From: Melioribacteraceae bacterium
GTDB lineage: Bacteria; Bacteroidota; Ignavibacteria; Ignavibacteriales; Melioribacteraceae
DNA: 64,000 nt
NCBI GenBank assembly: GCA_021739765.1
Contig: JAIPBD010000001.1
Span: 62,001 to 126,000, forward strand
Direction of reading: 5' to 3'
Position numbers and translations under genes: made by a program. This document shows positions 16,493-25,524 of this stretch, piece by piece (within the stretch, counting starts at the first letter, position 1; every line of letters begins with the position of its first letter). Below the pieces are notes generated by a model. It had not been told where the DNA came from. It searched no databases and worked only from the letters and a program-made list of their open reading frames with translations.

Positions 16493-19400
16493 ATGGCAGC
16501 TAAAAATAAACCTGTCACGAACGGTAAAAGGAAATTTGTCTGGCTCTATGTAGTAATTGCTGTAATCTTTACAATATCGGCATATTTTTATTACCGAGAG
16601 GAAGAAACGGTACTAATCAAGCAGAAACAGAGTGAGCTTGAATCAATTGCCAAACTTAAAATAAACCAGATATCTAAATGGTATTCGGATGAAAAAGTAG
16701 ACGCGGAGATACTCTCTCACAACACATTCCTAATAAGGGAAATTCAGCAAACACTTCTAACCGGGGAACCAAGCTCATTTGATGCGCTGACCCAAGTCCT
16801 TCAAAACATCAAAGTCGAACATGACTACGCGGATATTATTTTAACAACTCCGGATGCGGAGCTAATTACTTCGACAAATCCATCTCTAAAAAACCTAGAC
16901 AGTAGTTTAAGTCAAAAAATATTTGAAACTACGAATTCAAATAAAATAGTCGAATTAGACTTTTTTAGATCAAATTCATTAGGCGATAAAATATTGTTAG
17001 GCTTTATAGCCCCAATCAGAACTGAGATAAACGCAGAGCAGTTATCAATTACTTTTCTGATTGATCCAGAGGATAATATATACCACTCAATAAATCACTG
17101 GCCTGTAACAAGCACTACATCCGAAACATTCTTTTTCCGTATTGAAGACGGCAGTATTATTTACTTAAATGAATTAAGACACAGGAAAAATACGGCATTA
17201 GAGTTTGTGTTACCTATGTCACTCAGCCACTTGCCGGCAGCAAAAGCTGCAGAGGGGTATACCGGAATTTATAGAGGGAAAGACTACCGAAACGTAAATG
17301 TTGTTGCTTACGTTTCCGATATTCCAAAAACCAATTGGTATATTGTTGCCAAAGTTGATGAACGAGAACTTTTTGCCGGACTATTTGCCAGGATGATGGC
17401 GCTTAGTCTTATTGTTTTGCTGTTGATGATTATAACAGGTATCGGACTTTATTTAATTTATTCAAACCGACAAAATAGTTTAACAAAGAGGCTATATAAA
17501 AAGGAGAAGGAATTATGGAGACAGCAGGAGAAATTTAGGATTACGATGGACAGCCTCGGTGAAGGAGTAATAACCCTTGATGTTGACGGTAAGGTGCAAT
17601 ATCTGAATAATATGGCCGAAGATTTAACCGGGTGGGACTTAAGGAGTGCAAGAGGGCATGACTTACATGAGGTTTACCAAATAAAAAATGAGCAAACGGG
17701 TTTTAGAGAAAACAACATTTTAGAAAAAATATTGAAGTACGGCCTTGTAAAAGAATTAGCTAACCACACAATCCTTATAACGAGAGATGGACGAGAAATA
17801 CCGGTTATTGATACGGGTGCCCCTGCTTATGATGCGGACAGCTCCATTATCGGAGTGTCTATCGTATTCCAAGATGAAACAGAAAGGCGCAAGCAGGCAA
17901 GAAGGATTAAAGACAGCGAGGAGAGGCTTCGCTCTACTTTGGATGATTTGATTGAAGGTTGTCAAATAATCGGTTTTGATTATGAGTATTTGTATTTGAA
18001 TAAAGCAGCACTCGTGAGCAGCAGAAAAACAATCGAAGAACTGATGGGCAATTCTATGGTGGAATGTTATCCCGGAATAGAGAATACTGAAATGTTTAGC
18101 AAGCTGAAAAATTCTATGGAGACACGGGAACCGATAAATTTTGAAAATGAATTTGAATACCTTAATGGTGAAAAAAGAATTTTCAATTTACGCTTTGAGC
18201 CTGTTCCTGAAGGGCTTTTTATACTTTCCGAAGATATTACAAACCTGAAATCCGCACAGGATTTTATCGTAAGACTTAGAATGGGCATAGAACTTTCAGG
18301 TGAAGCGGTTTATTTAACGGATGTAGATGGAGTGATAACTTATGTAAATCCCGCCTTTGAAAAAATATTTGGTTATTCAAAAGAAGAAGTGATTGGGAAA
18401 ACACCTCGTGTCTTACAGTCAGGAACCCAATCTATAGAGTTTTATGAAAACTTTTGGAAAGACTTAATCGCAAATAAACCCGTTAATTGCGTGATTATAA
18501 ATAAGACAAAAGACAACCGGCTGATTTATATTGAAGCATCCATCAATCCGATAAATGATGAAACCGGGAAAATTGTGGGATATCTTGCAATTGAGCGAGA
18601 TGTAACCGAACGTAAACTATCCGAAGAAAAACAGAGGCAGCTTACAACTATTTTGGAGGCAACACCGGATTTTGTTGCTATCGCGGATAGCAACGGGAGT
18701 CCAATTTTTACTAATACAGCGGGGAAAAAAATGTTGGGGTTAGCTGCTGATTTTGATGAAAAACAAATTTCTATCGCGGAATCCCACCCGGAATGGGCAA
18801 GAAACATAGTCCTCGAAGAAGGAATACCAACTGCTGCCAAGGAAGGAATATGGAGAGGCGAGACGGCACTATTGCATAGAGATGGATCCGAAACCCCAAT
18901 TTCGCAAATAATTGTCGCACATAAATCGGCTGATGGAGTGGTAAAATATTTTTCAACAATCGGTCGGGATATTACAGAGCGAAAACTATATGAAGAAGAG
19001 CTGATAGAAAAAACTACTTTGTTAGAATCATTTTTTCAAAATACCTTGACTTCAATCGCGTTGCTTGATAAAAGTTACAATTATATCAGAGTAAATGAAG
19101 CTTACGCAAACGCAGAAGGTCGTACTGTTGATTTCTACATCGGCAATAACCATTTTGATCTTCATTCCGACGACACAAAAGAAATTTTTAAAGAAGTTGT
19201 GAAATCAAAAACGTCTTATTACACAATAGAAAGACCATTTTTTGATATGAATAATTCCAATCGAGAAATATCATATTGGGATTGGAGCCTCGTACCGCTG
19301 TTGGACGTTGAAGGGGAGGTTGAATCACTGATATTTACTTTGCTGAATGTAACAGATAGAGTAAAATCAAAAGAAAAATTAATGAAGAATGAAAAATTTC

Positions 19401-20914
19401 TTTCCAAATTATTTGATTCTGTTAATGATGCGATTTTTACTGTTTCAATGCGCGACAGAAAAATTCAAAGAATCAATAAAGCTGTACTGGAATTATTTGG
19501 TTGTGATCAGGATGAACTAATCGGTAAGGGAACTCAGGTTTTATTTTCTTCCAAAGAAGAATTCTTGAAATACGGCACAATGATAACTGAAGCGAAAAAC
19601 GAAAATAAACCTTTTGTGAGAGCCGAGTTAAAATTACTTAGAAAAGACAGAACAAAAATTTATTGTGATGTACAAACATCCTTCCTTCGCGAGACAGGTA
19701 CGAGTGATATGGTGATTTCTGTGCTTAGGGATATTACAGAAAAAAGAGAAATGATTAATGAATTGATCGCGTCAAAGGAAAAAGCCGAAGAAATGAACCT
19801 GCTAAAAACTAACTTTCTTGCGAATATGAGCCACGAGCTGCGTACTCCATTAATTGGGATAAATGGATTTGCCGATTTACTGATGCAGGATTTGGAGGAA
19901 CCTGATTTAAAAGAAATGGCAGAAAATATTTACAATAGCGGAAATCGTTTGTCGGAAACTCTTAATCTTATTTTGGATTTGTCAAAGTTTGAAACTGAAA
20001 ATGTGAAGTTCAATTATGAGAAGATCGATTTAATTAAAGAGACTGATGAAACTCTTAATCTTTTTAGCAAAGTTGCTGAAAAAAAAGGACTTTACTTAAA
20101 ATCAACGTACAGTCATCCTTCAATAATAATTTATACTGATGAACGAGCTTATCGGACAATACTAAATAATCTAATCAATAACGCTATTAAGTTCACTAGA
20201 GAAGGCGGAGTTATTGTTGATGTCTCCGTAAAAGAAAACCATACCGAAATAAAAGTAAAGGATACAGGAATTGGTATCTCAGAAGAATACCTTAAAACAA
20301 TTTTTGAAGAATTCAGGCAAGTTAGTGAAGGTATGAGTAGAAACTTCGAAGGAACCGGTTTGGGATTAAACATTACCAAAAAACTTGTCGAAAAATTCGG
20401 TGGTGAGATTTATGTAGAAAGCGAACCTGGCAAAGGTGCAACATTTCATGTAAAATTACCTTTCGCGACTGATGTTGAAATCACGGAAGAGCAAATCACA
20501 AATAATCAACCGGAAAAAAAATACGTCCCTGCCAAGAAAACAGTTAAACCTCTTGCATTATTAGTTGATGATGACCCGATTGTGTATCCCGTGCTTAAAA
20601 GATATATCTCCGGGCAAGTCGATTTGGAAAGAGTCGAAGACGCCCGCTCCGCGATTAAACTTTGTGAAACGAAAAAGTATGATTTAATTTTTATGGATAT
20701 TAATCTGAAACAAGGAATGGATGGAAAAGAAGCAACCAGGGTGATCAGAAAATTAAAAGGTTATGAAATCATTCCTATTGTTGCAGCTACTGCTTACGTG
20801 ATGCCGGGTGATAAAGAAGAATTTTTGGAAGCAGGTTGTTCCCATTATATTTCAAAACCGTTCCAGCGGCAAGATATATCGAATTTGGTTGACGCGATAT
20901 TGAGGGAAGTCTAA
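16493..20914 (+). CDS. Hybrid sensor histidine kinase with six PAS domains and a receiver
   Basis: About 1,473 residues. Membrane helices at about 15-34 and 301-323 flank a periplasmic sensor region of about 265 residues. Six PAS modules follow, starting near residues 345, 478, 591, 717, 842 and 969; examples are GEGVITLDVDGKVQYLNN and GEAVYLTDVDGVITYVNPAF. The HisKA box is NMSHELRTPLIGINGF (His about 1114). The HATPase has N, G1 and G2 boxes (NNLINNAIKFT, KDTGIGIS, GTGLGLNI). A C-terminal REC domain carries Asp about 1402 in FMDINLKQG. It senses an unknown signal and passes phosphate to its own receiver, presumably then to another response regulator; none is adjacent. I chose ATG 16493, 7 nt after AAAGG; GTG 16490 is possible. 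Confidence 0.93.
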   Translation: MAAKNKPVTNGKRKFVWLYVVIAVIFTISAYFYYREEETVLIKQKQSELESIAKLKINQISKWYSDEKVDAEILSHNTFLIREIQQTLLTGEPSSFDALTQVLQNIKVEHDYADIILTTPDAELITSTNPSLKNLDSSLSQKIFETTNSNKIVELDFFRSNSLGDKILLGFIAPIRTEINAEQLSITFLIDPEDNIYHSINHWPVTSTTSETFFFRIEDGSIIYLNELRHRKNTALEFVLPMSLSHLPAAKAAEGYTGIYRGKDYRNVNVVAYVSDIPKTNWYIVAKVDERELFAGLFARMMALSLIVLLLMIITGIGLYLIYSNRQNSLTKRLYKKEKELWRQQEKFRITMDSLGEGVITLDVDGKVQYLNNMAEDLTGWDLRSARGHDLHEVYQIKNEQTGFRENNILEKILKYGLVKELANHTILITRDGREIPVIDTGAPAYDADSSIIGVSIVFQDETERRKQARRIKDSEERLRSTLDDLIEGCQIIGFDYEYLYLNKAALVSSRKTIEELMGNSMVECYPGIENTEMFSKLKNSMETREPINFENEFEYLNGEKRIFNLRFEPVPEGLFILSEDITNLKSAQDFIVRLRMGIELSGEAVYLTDVDGVITYVNPAFEKIFGYSKEEVIGKTPRVLQSGTQSIEFYENFWKDLIANKPVNCVIINKTKDNRLIYIEASINPINDETGKIVGYLAIERDVTERKLSEEKQRQLTTILEATPDFVAIADSNGSPIFTNTAGKKMLGLAADFDEKQISIAESHPEWARNIVLEEGIPTAAKEGIWRGETALLHRDGSETPISQIIVAHKSADGVVKYFSTIGRDITERKLYEEELIEKTTLLESFFQNTLTSIALLDKSYNYIRVNEAYANAEGRTVDFYIGNNHFDLHSDDTKEIFKEVVKSKTSYYTIERPFFDMNNSNREISYWDWSLVPLLDVEGEVESLIFTLLNVTDRVKSKEKLMKNEKFLSKLFDSVNDAIFTVSMRDRKIQRINKAVLELFGCDQDELIGKGTQVLFSSKEEFLKYGTMITEAKNENKPFVRAELKLLRKDRTKIYCDVQTSFLRETGTSDMVISVLRDITEKREMINELIASKEKAEEMNLLKTNFLANMSHELRTPLIGINGFADLLMQDLEEPDLKEMAENIYNSGNRLSETLNLILDLSKFETENVKFNYEKIDLIKETDETLNLFSKVAEKKGLYLKSTYSHPSIIIYTDERAYRTILNNLINNAIKFTREGGVIVDVSVKENHTEIKVKDTGIGISEEYLKTIFEEFRQVSEGMSRNFEGTGLGLNITKKLVEKFGGEIYVESEPGKGATFHVKLPFATDVEITEEQITNNQPEKKYVPAKKTVKPLALLVDDDPIVYPVLKRYISGQVDLERVEDARSAIKLCETKKYDLIFMDINLKQGMDGKEATRVIRKLKGYEIIPIVAATAYVMPGDKEEFLEAGCSHYISKPFQRQDISNLVDAILREV

Positions 20915-21085
20915 ATACCCGAGCTATTAAATCATGTGCAAGTGGAAAGGTGAGTTCAACATCACCGATGTAGCAATCCGATTAACCACTCGAAATCGTT
21001 TTCTGATTGATGAAAATACCGGATCTTAATTTTCAATTAAAGTAACTGTGAAAATCCGATAAGCTGTTTTATATAAAAGAATTTG

Positions 21086-21172
21086 CGGAAAGAGAGGGAT
21101 TCGAACCCTCGATACCCGTGAAGGTATACACGCTTTCCAGGCGAGCCAGTTCAACCACTCCTGCACCTTTCC
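21086..21172 (-). tRNA. tRNA-Ser (GGA anticodon)
   Basis: Read on the minus strand the sequence folds as a class II tRNA. The acceptor stem GGAAAGG pairs with TCTTTCC (one G-T pair) and the discriminator is G. The anticodon loop is CTGGAAA with anticodon GGA, and the T arm is GAGGGTTCGAATCCCTC. There is a long variable arm of the serine type (GTGTATACC...GGGTATC). CCA is not encoded. It reads UCC/UCU codons. Confidence 0.95.
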
Positions 21173-21343
21173 TCAAAATTTTAGATCACCAATATAACAT
21201 TTCTAATCTGAAATTTGAACAGATCATTTCATTTATTCCGATAATTGATTGAAAATATAAGCTGTTTTTGAAATTCAAGTAAAGGATTGCAAAGTAACTC
21301 TGGTCAAATTTATTCCATTTTGAATTGTCGTAGCAAATAGATA

Positions 21344-21375
21344 TTTCACTTATCGTATAATGATTACTATATTTG
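21344..21375 (+). promoter_or_regulatory. Candidate tatA promoter, Bacteroidota type
   Basis: TTTC at 21344-21347, 20 nt, then TATATTTG at 21368-21375, a full match to TAnnTTTG with one mismatch in the upstream element. It lies about 55 nt upstream of the tatA start. Pattern-based inference. Confidence 0.4.
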
Positions 21376-21432
21376 TGGAAAGATATTAGTTTTAGAAAAT
21401 TATTTGATTTTTTTTATTAATTAGAGGTAAAG

Positions 21433-21633
21433 ATGGGAAATTTAGGCCCAACTGAAATAATCCTTATTGTGCTTGCAATTCTGGTACTTTTTGGAGCAAA
21501 AAAAATACCTGAGTTTGCTAAAGGACTCGGCAAAGGTATGAAAGAATTTAAACAAGCGGTTAAGGATACTGAAGATGATATTAAACAAGTAGAGGATGAA
21601 AAACCCTCTCAAAAAGCTGAAAATAAATCTTAA
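21433..21633 (+). CDS. tatA: Sec-independent translocase TatA/E
   Basis: A 66-residue protein with the family layout. A short N-terminal membrane helix (PTEIILIVLAILVLFGAKKI) contains the Glu near residue 8 and the FGxKKIPE hinge. An amphipathic helix follows (FAKGLGKGMKEFKQAV), then an acidic/lysine-rich tail. It forms the translocation pore for folded proteins with twin-arginine signals. An AGAGGT ribosome site precedes the ATG. No tatC is in this window. Confidence 0.93.
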   Translation: MGNLGPTEIILIVLAILVLFGAKKIPEFAKGLGKGMKEFKQAVKDTEDDIKQVEDEKPSQKAENKS

Positions 21634-22400
21634 AACTGAAAAGTAAAATTTAATATTGGAATAGGCGGAGTTGGATTTACCAACTCCGTTTCAGCATGCA
21701 AATCATTAATCCAGCTTCCACAAAAATATCCTATCGCGGCTCCCATAAACACATCCGATAACCAATGATGATTCTGATAAATTCTTGAAGCTCCGGTTAA
21801 AACCGCCGGAATGAAATAGACAATTTTTAATAAATCATTTTTTTCGTTCGTGGCGAGCACTGTCGAAATTGAAAACGCGAGGGTGGTATGCCCTGAAGGA
21901 AAAGACCACCGGTCGTTGTTTATCAATTGGAAGGGTGAAAACGAAAAGGCGCCTTCATTCATATAAGGTCGGGCTCTTCCGATACTCATTTTAATTGTCT
22001 GCGTCACAAGAACGGAATAGAGTGAAGATTGCAAAATTTCGAATCCAAGTTGTTTATTTGCAACATTTCCATTCGAATTTCCGGTGATAATCGAGATGAT
22101 TCCGATCCCAAAAGTAAAATACGGTTCGCCCCAGATTCTTCCGAATTCAGCAATTATACTTTCGGAATATTGGTTGTTTTCCTGACCGAAATTTTTAACA
22201 TCCACATCGAAATGCATTAAACCATATGAAACTGCGGATAATGAAGCGGCAAGAATAAAATCTTTTGATTCCCAGTTTGAAGGAATTCTAAAAAACTCTT
22301 TTGTTTCGTTTGCGGCTTGTTTAAAATCATATTTACTTTGCGGTAATATCAGCGTTGGCAAAAAAAGTAAAACTGCGATTATACTTAGTTTAATATTCAA
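21630..22400 (-). CDS. PAP2-family phosphatase
   Basis: A 256-residue protein with a signal peptide or first helix (LSIIAVLLFLPTLILPQ). It has all three PAP2 phosphatase motifs: KMSIGRARPY (motif 1, KX6RP), SFPSGHTTLAF (motif 2, PSGH) and SRIYQNHHWLSDV (motif 3, SRX5HX3D). Such enzymes dephosphorylate lipid phosphates, for example undecaprenyl pyrophosphate or phosphatidylglycerol phosphate, on the outer side of the membrane. The start overlaps the DUF190 stop by four bases, making it the third gene of a crcB-DUF190-PAP2 operon. The 3' ends of this gene and tatA overlap by four bases on opposite strands. Confidence 0.9.
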   Translation of the reverse strand: MNIKLSIIAVLLFLPTLILPQSKYDFKQAANETKEFFRIPSNWESKDFILAASLSAVSYGLMHFDVDVKNFGQENNQYSESIIAEFGRIWGEPYFTFGIGIISIITGNSNGNVANKQLGFEILQSSLYSVLVTQTIKMSIGRARPYMNEGAFSFSPFQLINNDRWSFPSGHTTLAFSISTVLATNEKNDLLKIVYFIPAVLTGASRIYQNHHWLSDVFMGAAIGYFCGSWINDLHAETELVNPTPPIPILNFTFQF

Positions 22401-22750
22401 TCAAATTTCCCTATCGTATATCTGATAATTTCTGCATGCTCCATCGTTATCAATCCTTCCACGCGACCGTCTTCAAAAATTCGGTCTAAAATGGGCAAGA
22501 ATTTTTCAATTTTTTCCTCTAAATCCACAATTTCAATAATTAAAGGCAAATCATTAGCAAGCGCCAAAACTTTTGCCGAGTGGATTTTACCACCACCTCC
22601 ATAACCCATAATGCCTTTATAAACCGTTGCTCCGGAAAGTCCGTTAAGTTTAGCTTCTCCAACAATTTTTTCATAAACCGGAATTGCTCCGATTTTATGA
22701 GATTCTCCCATAAAGATTCTTAATAATTTTGCATTCATCTCTTTTTTCAT
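22397..22750 (-). CDS. DUF190 family protein
   Basis: A 117-residue protein of the DUF190 family, PII-like in fold. Typical pieces are LLRIFMGESHKIG, YEKIVGEAKLNGLSGATVYKGIMGYG, LPLIIEIVDLEEKIEKFLP, and the final GLITMEHAEIIRY. In many bacteria this gene sits beside crcB, as it does here with a 2-nt gap. A regulatory role in ion export is assumed in the literature but not established. Confidence 0.88.
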   Translation of the reverse strand: MKKEMNAKLLRIFMGESHKIGAIPVYEKIVGEAKLNGLSGATVYKGIMGYGGGGKIHSAKVLALANDLPLIIEIVDLEEKIEKFLPILDRIFEDGRVEGLITMEHAEIIRYTIGKFD

Positions 22751-22752
22751 TA

Positions 22753-23118
22753 TTACCTCGTAATTATATACGAAAGATAAATAGCCGATAAACTCAATAT
22801 TACGTTTGCTATTACATTTATTGAAGCCAGCAAAAATTCGTAGTCGCGAAATAAATTTATAGTCTCAAGCGAAAAAGTTGAAAAGGTTGTTAATCCGCCG
22901 CAAAAGCCTATTCCAAGAAAGATTTTCATTTTCTGCGAGACAAGCTGTTTTTCGTCGAGACCAAAAATTAGAAATCCAAGAATAAAACTTCCCAGAAAGT
23001 TTACAAGCAAAGTTCCGAAAGGCATAACAACGGAAATATTTTTTTGAAGAAAAGTGGAAATAAAATATCTCAAAGTCCCGCCTATGCCTGCTCCCAAAAA
23101 AACCAATATATAATTCAT
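22753..23118 (-). CDS. crcB: Fluoride channel CrcB/Fluc
   Basis: A 121-residue protein with four membrane helices. Family motifs are GAGIGGTLRYFIS with its Arg, FGTLLVNFLGSFILGF with the conserved Asn, and GFCGGLTTFSTFSLE, which carries the TTFST phenylalanine-box region. Dual-topology dimers export fluoride. It is first in an operon with DUF190 and PAP2. The 110-nt region separating it from the divergent DUF4097 gene was read for a fluoride riboswitch and none was recognised. Confidence 0.92.
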   Translation of the reverse strand: MNYILVFLGAGIGGTLRYFISTFLQKNISVVMPFGTLLVNFLGSFILGFLIFGLDEKQLVSQKMKIFLGIGFCGGLTTFSTFSLETINLFRDYEFLLASINVIANVILSLSAIYLSYIITR

Positions 23119-23227
23119 AATTGCCTGTAAATTTTTATCTTTTCGTACAACTTTTTTACGCTGTCAAAGTCAAATATAGTAAGCAAACTGATAATTACCT
23201 TGGATTTAGAGAAAAATGGAGAATGAG

Positions 23228-24082
23228 ATGACAAAAAAAATAAGTTTAGTCGTGGTTCTAGCCATTGCCGGCGGACTTTTATTACTATTTGCCGACGCAA
23301 ATGCACAAAGCCGTAGAACTATTCATGATAAGTCTTTCGATGTTCAACCGGGTCAAAAGTTGAGAATCAAAACTGATGTGGGTGATATTCGTGTAAAAAC
23401 GTGGAGCAAAAACGAAGTCTCCGTTAAAATTAATGGAAACAGAGAAGCCGAAGACAAAATAGAATTTTTCTTCGATCAGGATTCTGAAGGGGTTTCTATT
23501 CGAGGAGAAAAGGAGGGTAATTCTTGGGGTTGGTTCAACTCAATTAAGTTAGAATATCTCGTAATGGTTCCCGAACAATTTGACGCATATCTCGGAACAT
23601 CCGGGGGGGATGTAACCGTGGAAGATCTAAAAGGATATTTGCACGCCGGCACATCCGGCGGGGATGTTTCAGCGATAAATCACTTCGGCGAAAAAGTTTT
23701 AAAAACATCCGGTGGCGACATTGACGTTTCCAAAGGGGAAGGGAATGTTGAAGCGGGAACTTCCGGCGGGGACATTAGAGTAATCACTGAAAACGGGAAA
23801 ATCGATTGCAGTACTTCAGGCGGAGATATTGAAATAGATTATAAAGGTGAAAATATGGGAATTTACGCAGGCACTTCAGGTGGCGATATTGAAATTTATA
23901 TTCCACGAGAGTTTAAAGCTGATGTTTCCTTAGGAACTAGCGGCGGCAGGGTAAAATGCCGGGCGGAAGGAACAAGACTTAGCAGCGAAAAGAAAACCAG
24001 AATTAGAGGCGAAATCAACGGCGGCGGAAATCAAATTAAGGGTTCCACATCGGGGGGCAATGTACTTGTTGATAACAGATAG
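23228..24082 (+). CDS. DUF4097-type beta-repeat exported protein
   Basis: About 284 residues. A signal peptide (LVVVLAIAGGLLLLFADANA) is followed by a repetitive beta-strand domain in which TSGGD-type motifs recur about nine times (GTSGGDV, KTSGGDI, STSGGDI, GTSGGRV, STSGGNV), as in DUF4097 adhesin-like proteins. Such proteins form single-stranded beta-solenoids; they often sit in the envelope near anti-sigma or stress systems. ATG 23228 has GGAG six nt upstream and gives a clean signal peptide; ATG 23216 would add four residues. The gene is divergent from crcB and is followed by a strong terminator. Function unknown. Confidence 0.82.
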   Translation: MTKKISLVVVLAIAGGLLLLFADANAQSRRTIHDKSFDVQPGQKLRIKTDVGDIRVKTWSKNEVSVKINGNREAEDKIEFFFDQDSEGVSIRGEKEGNSWGWFNSIKLEYLVMVPEQFDAYLGTSGGDVTVEDLKGYLHAGTSGGDVSAINHFGEKVLKTSGGDIDVSKGEGNVEAGTSGGDIRVITENGKIDCSTSGGDIEIDYKGENMGIYAGTSGGDIEIYIPREFKADVSLGTSGGRVKCRAEGTRLSSEKKTRIRGEINGGGNQIKGSTSGGNVLVDNR

Positions 24083-24103
24083 ATTCTTGAAATCGTGATC
24101 TAG

Positions 24104-24130
24104 AAAAACGCGGCTTTACGTCGCGTTTTT
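24104..24130 (+). terminator. Rho-independent terminator
   Basis: AAAAACGCG and CGCGTTTTT form a 9-bp stem around a 9-nt loop, followed by T's. It lies 22 nt after the DUF4097 gene. Confidence 0.85.
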
Positions 24131-24276
24131 TATTTTAAATGTTTTTTAAGTCATCGAATTTCAACTTACTTAATCTCTCCGTTGTAATACAATATTTGGT
24201 TGAGTAACTTTGATATTAAAATTTAGAGATATAATTAAGGACATTTCTGTTTAGTTTTCAGAAAAGTAAAGAATTC

Positions 24277-25524
24277 ATGAAATTAATATTAACTTTAATA
24301 TATCAACCCCACCAAAAAAATAGATTGCTCGCTCTTAAATTCTTTCTAATTTTTGCATTCATTTCAACATTAACATCGAATGGCCAAGTTGTAGTAAAAT
24401 CTGTTGCATTCGGCGGTTCAAGTTATGGAAGTGCTTTCCCGATTGCACCAATCACAATTGAAGCTGATGTATCCGCAAATGAGAAACCCGATCTTTCAAT
24501 TATCTTTCGATTTTGTGACGAAAACTGGAGACCTTACGAGAATTTTTTCCTTGAAAATACAGGTTTCAACAAAGATCATGAAATATGGTTAACAAATCTT
24601 CCCGTTTCAGTGTCAGGTGCTTCTTATCATTTTTCTAAATCCTTTCCGAATAAAAATGTTACGTTCCCGTTTCCTGGCAAATGGATGTATTTTATTGTTG
24701 ATAGATTTGATGAGGCAAAGATCTATTACTCCGGAGGATTTTTTGTAACCGCCAACGAAGTGAGATTAATAACCGCTGTTAAAAAGGAAACATTAATCGG
24801 CAGTACCGCACTGCAAAATACCGAGGGACGTTCCCAGAAATTAACTATTGATTTTGAACTTCCTGATGAATTGTTTTATAACAAAGTGTCGCATATTGAA
24901 GTAGTAGAGAACAGAAAAATTTATAGTCCTATTAAACTAGATACGGAAGAGTTTGATAATTTGAGATACTACGAGTTTGACGGATATAAAGGATTTTCAT
25001 TTGTTGTGAGAGATTTATACCCTGGAAATAATTACAGACAAACGGATTTGCGAAATTCAAAAAGATTTATTGAGCCGGATGTAAAAGCACAAATTGATAT
25101 GTACGAAACCTCGAGATACTTTCGACCCGGAAAACGTGACATGAACGGCAGTTTTAAACTTATGAACGATCAGAATCCGGAAGCTGACTATCTAAATGTC
25201 GAATTTACTTTAAGTCCTGATATAGACCCTGGGGATCGTGTATTTATCGCCGGTTCATTTACCGATTGGCTCGTTCTCCCTGAATTCGAGTTATTTAAGG
25301 AACAAGGTATTTATAAGCGCGTAATCGAATTAAAAAGGGGAATCTATGACTATCAATACGTAGTTTTGACAAGCGGATTCTTAGATTGGTATTATCTCGA
25401 AGGAAATTTTTGGGAAACGGAAAACTCCTACAGTATTTTTCTTTATTACAATTCTGACGAAAATGGCGGATACAAAAAAATGATTGGATACAAAAACATA
25501 GCCGGTGCAAATGCAAAAGATTAA
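24277..25524 (+). CDS. DUF5103 / T9SS plug-like protein
   Basis: A 415-residue protein with an N-terminal hydrophobic signal (FFLIFAFISTLTSNGQ). The arrangement is that of DUF5103, which in type IX secretion organisms includes the plug protein that seals the SprA channel: a beta-sandwich with YGSAFPIAPITIE and FRFCDENWRPYENFFLENTGF, a central strand region, and a C-terminal CBM48-like part (RVFIAGSFTDW, GIYDYQYV). The presence of a T9SS sorting domain elsewhere in the window is consistent. It is the first gene of an envelope operon with an oxidoreductase, a lipoprotein and an LptD-like barrel. Plug identity is an inference from fold and length. Confidence 0.7.
   Translation: MKLILTLIYQPHQKNRLLALKFFLIFAFISTLTSNGQVVVKSVAFGGSSYGSAFPIAPITIEADVSANEKPDLSIIFRFCDENWRPYENFFLENTGFNKDHEIWLTNLPVSVSGASYHFSKSFPNKNVTFPFPGKWMYFIVDRFDEAKIYYSGGFFVTANEVRLITAVKKETLIGSTALQNTEGRSQKLTIDFELPDELFYNKVSHIEVVENRKIYSPIKLDTEEFDNLRYYEFDGYKGFSFVVRDLYPGNNYRQTDLRNSKRFIEPDVKAQIDMYETSRYFRPGKRDMNGSFKLMNDQNPEADYLNVEFTLSPDIDPGDRVFIAGSFTDWLVLPEFELFKEQGIYKRVIELKRGIYDYQYVVLTSGFLDWYYLEGNFWETENSYSIFLYYNSDENGGYKKMIGYKNIAGANAKD

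Noticed and set aside
23119-23227. A fluoride riboswitch upstream of crcB
   Set aside because: The 110-nt region, read on both strands, lacks the conserved GGxGATGG-like start and pseudoknot pairing of the crcB motif as far as I can see by eye; a covariance search would settle it.
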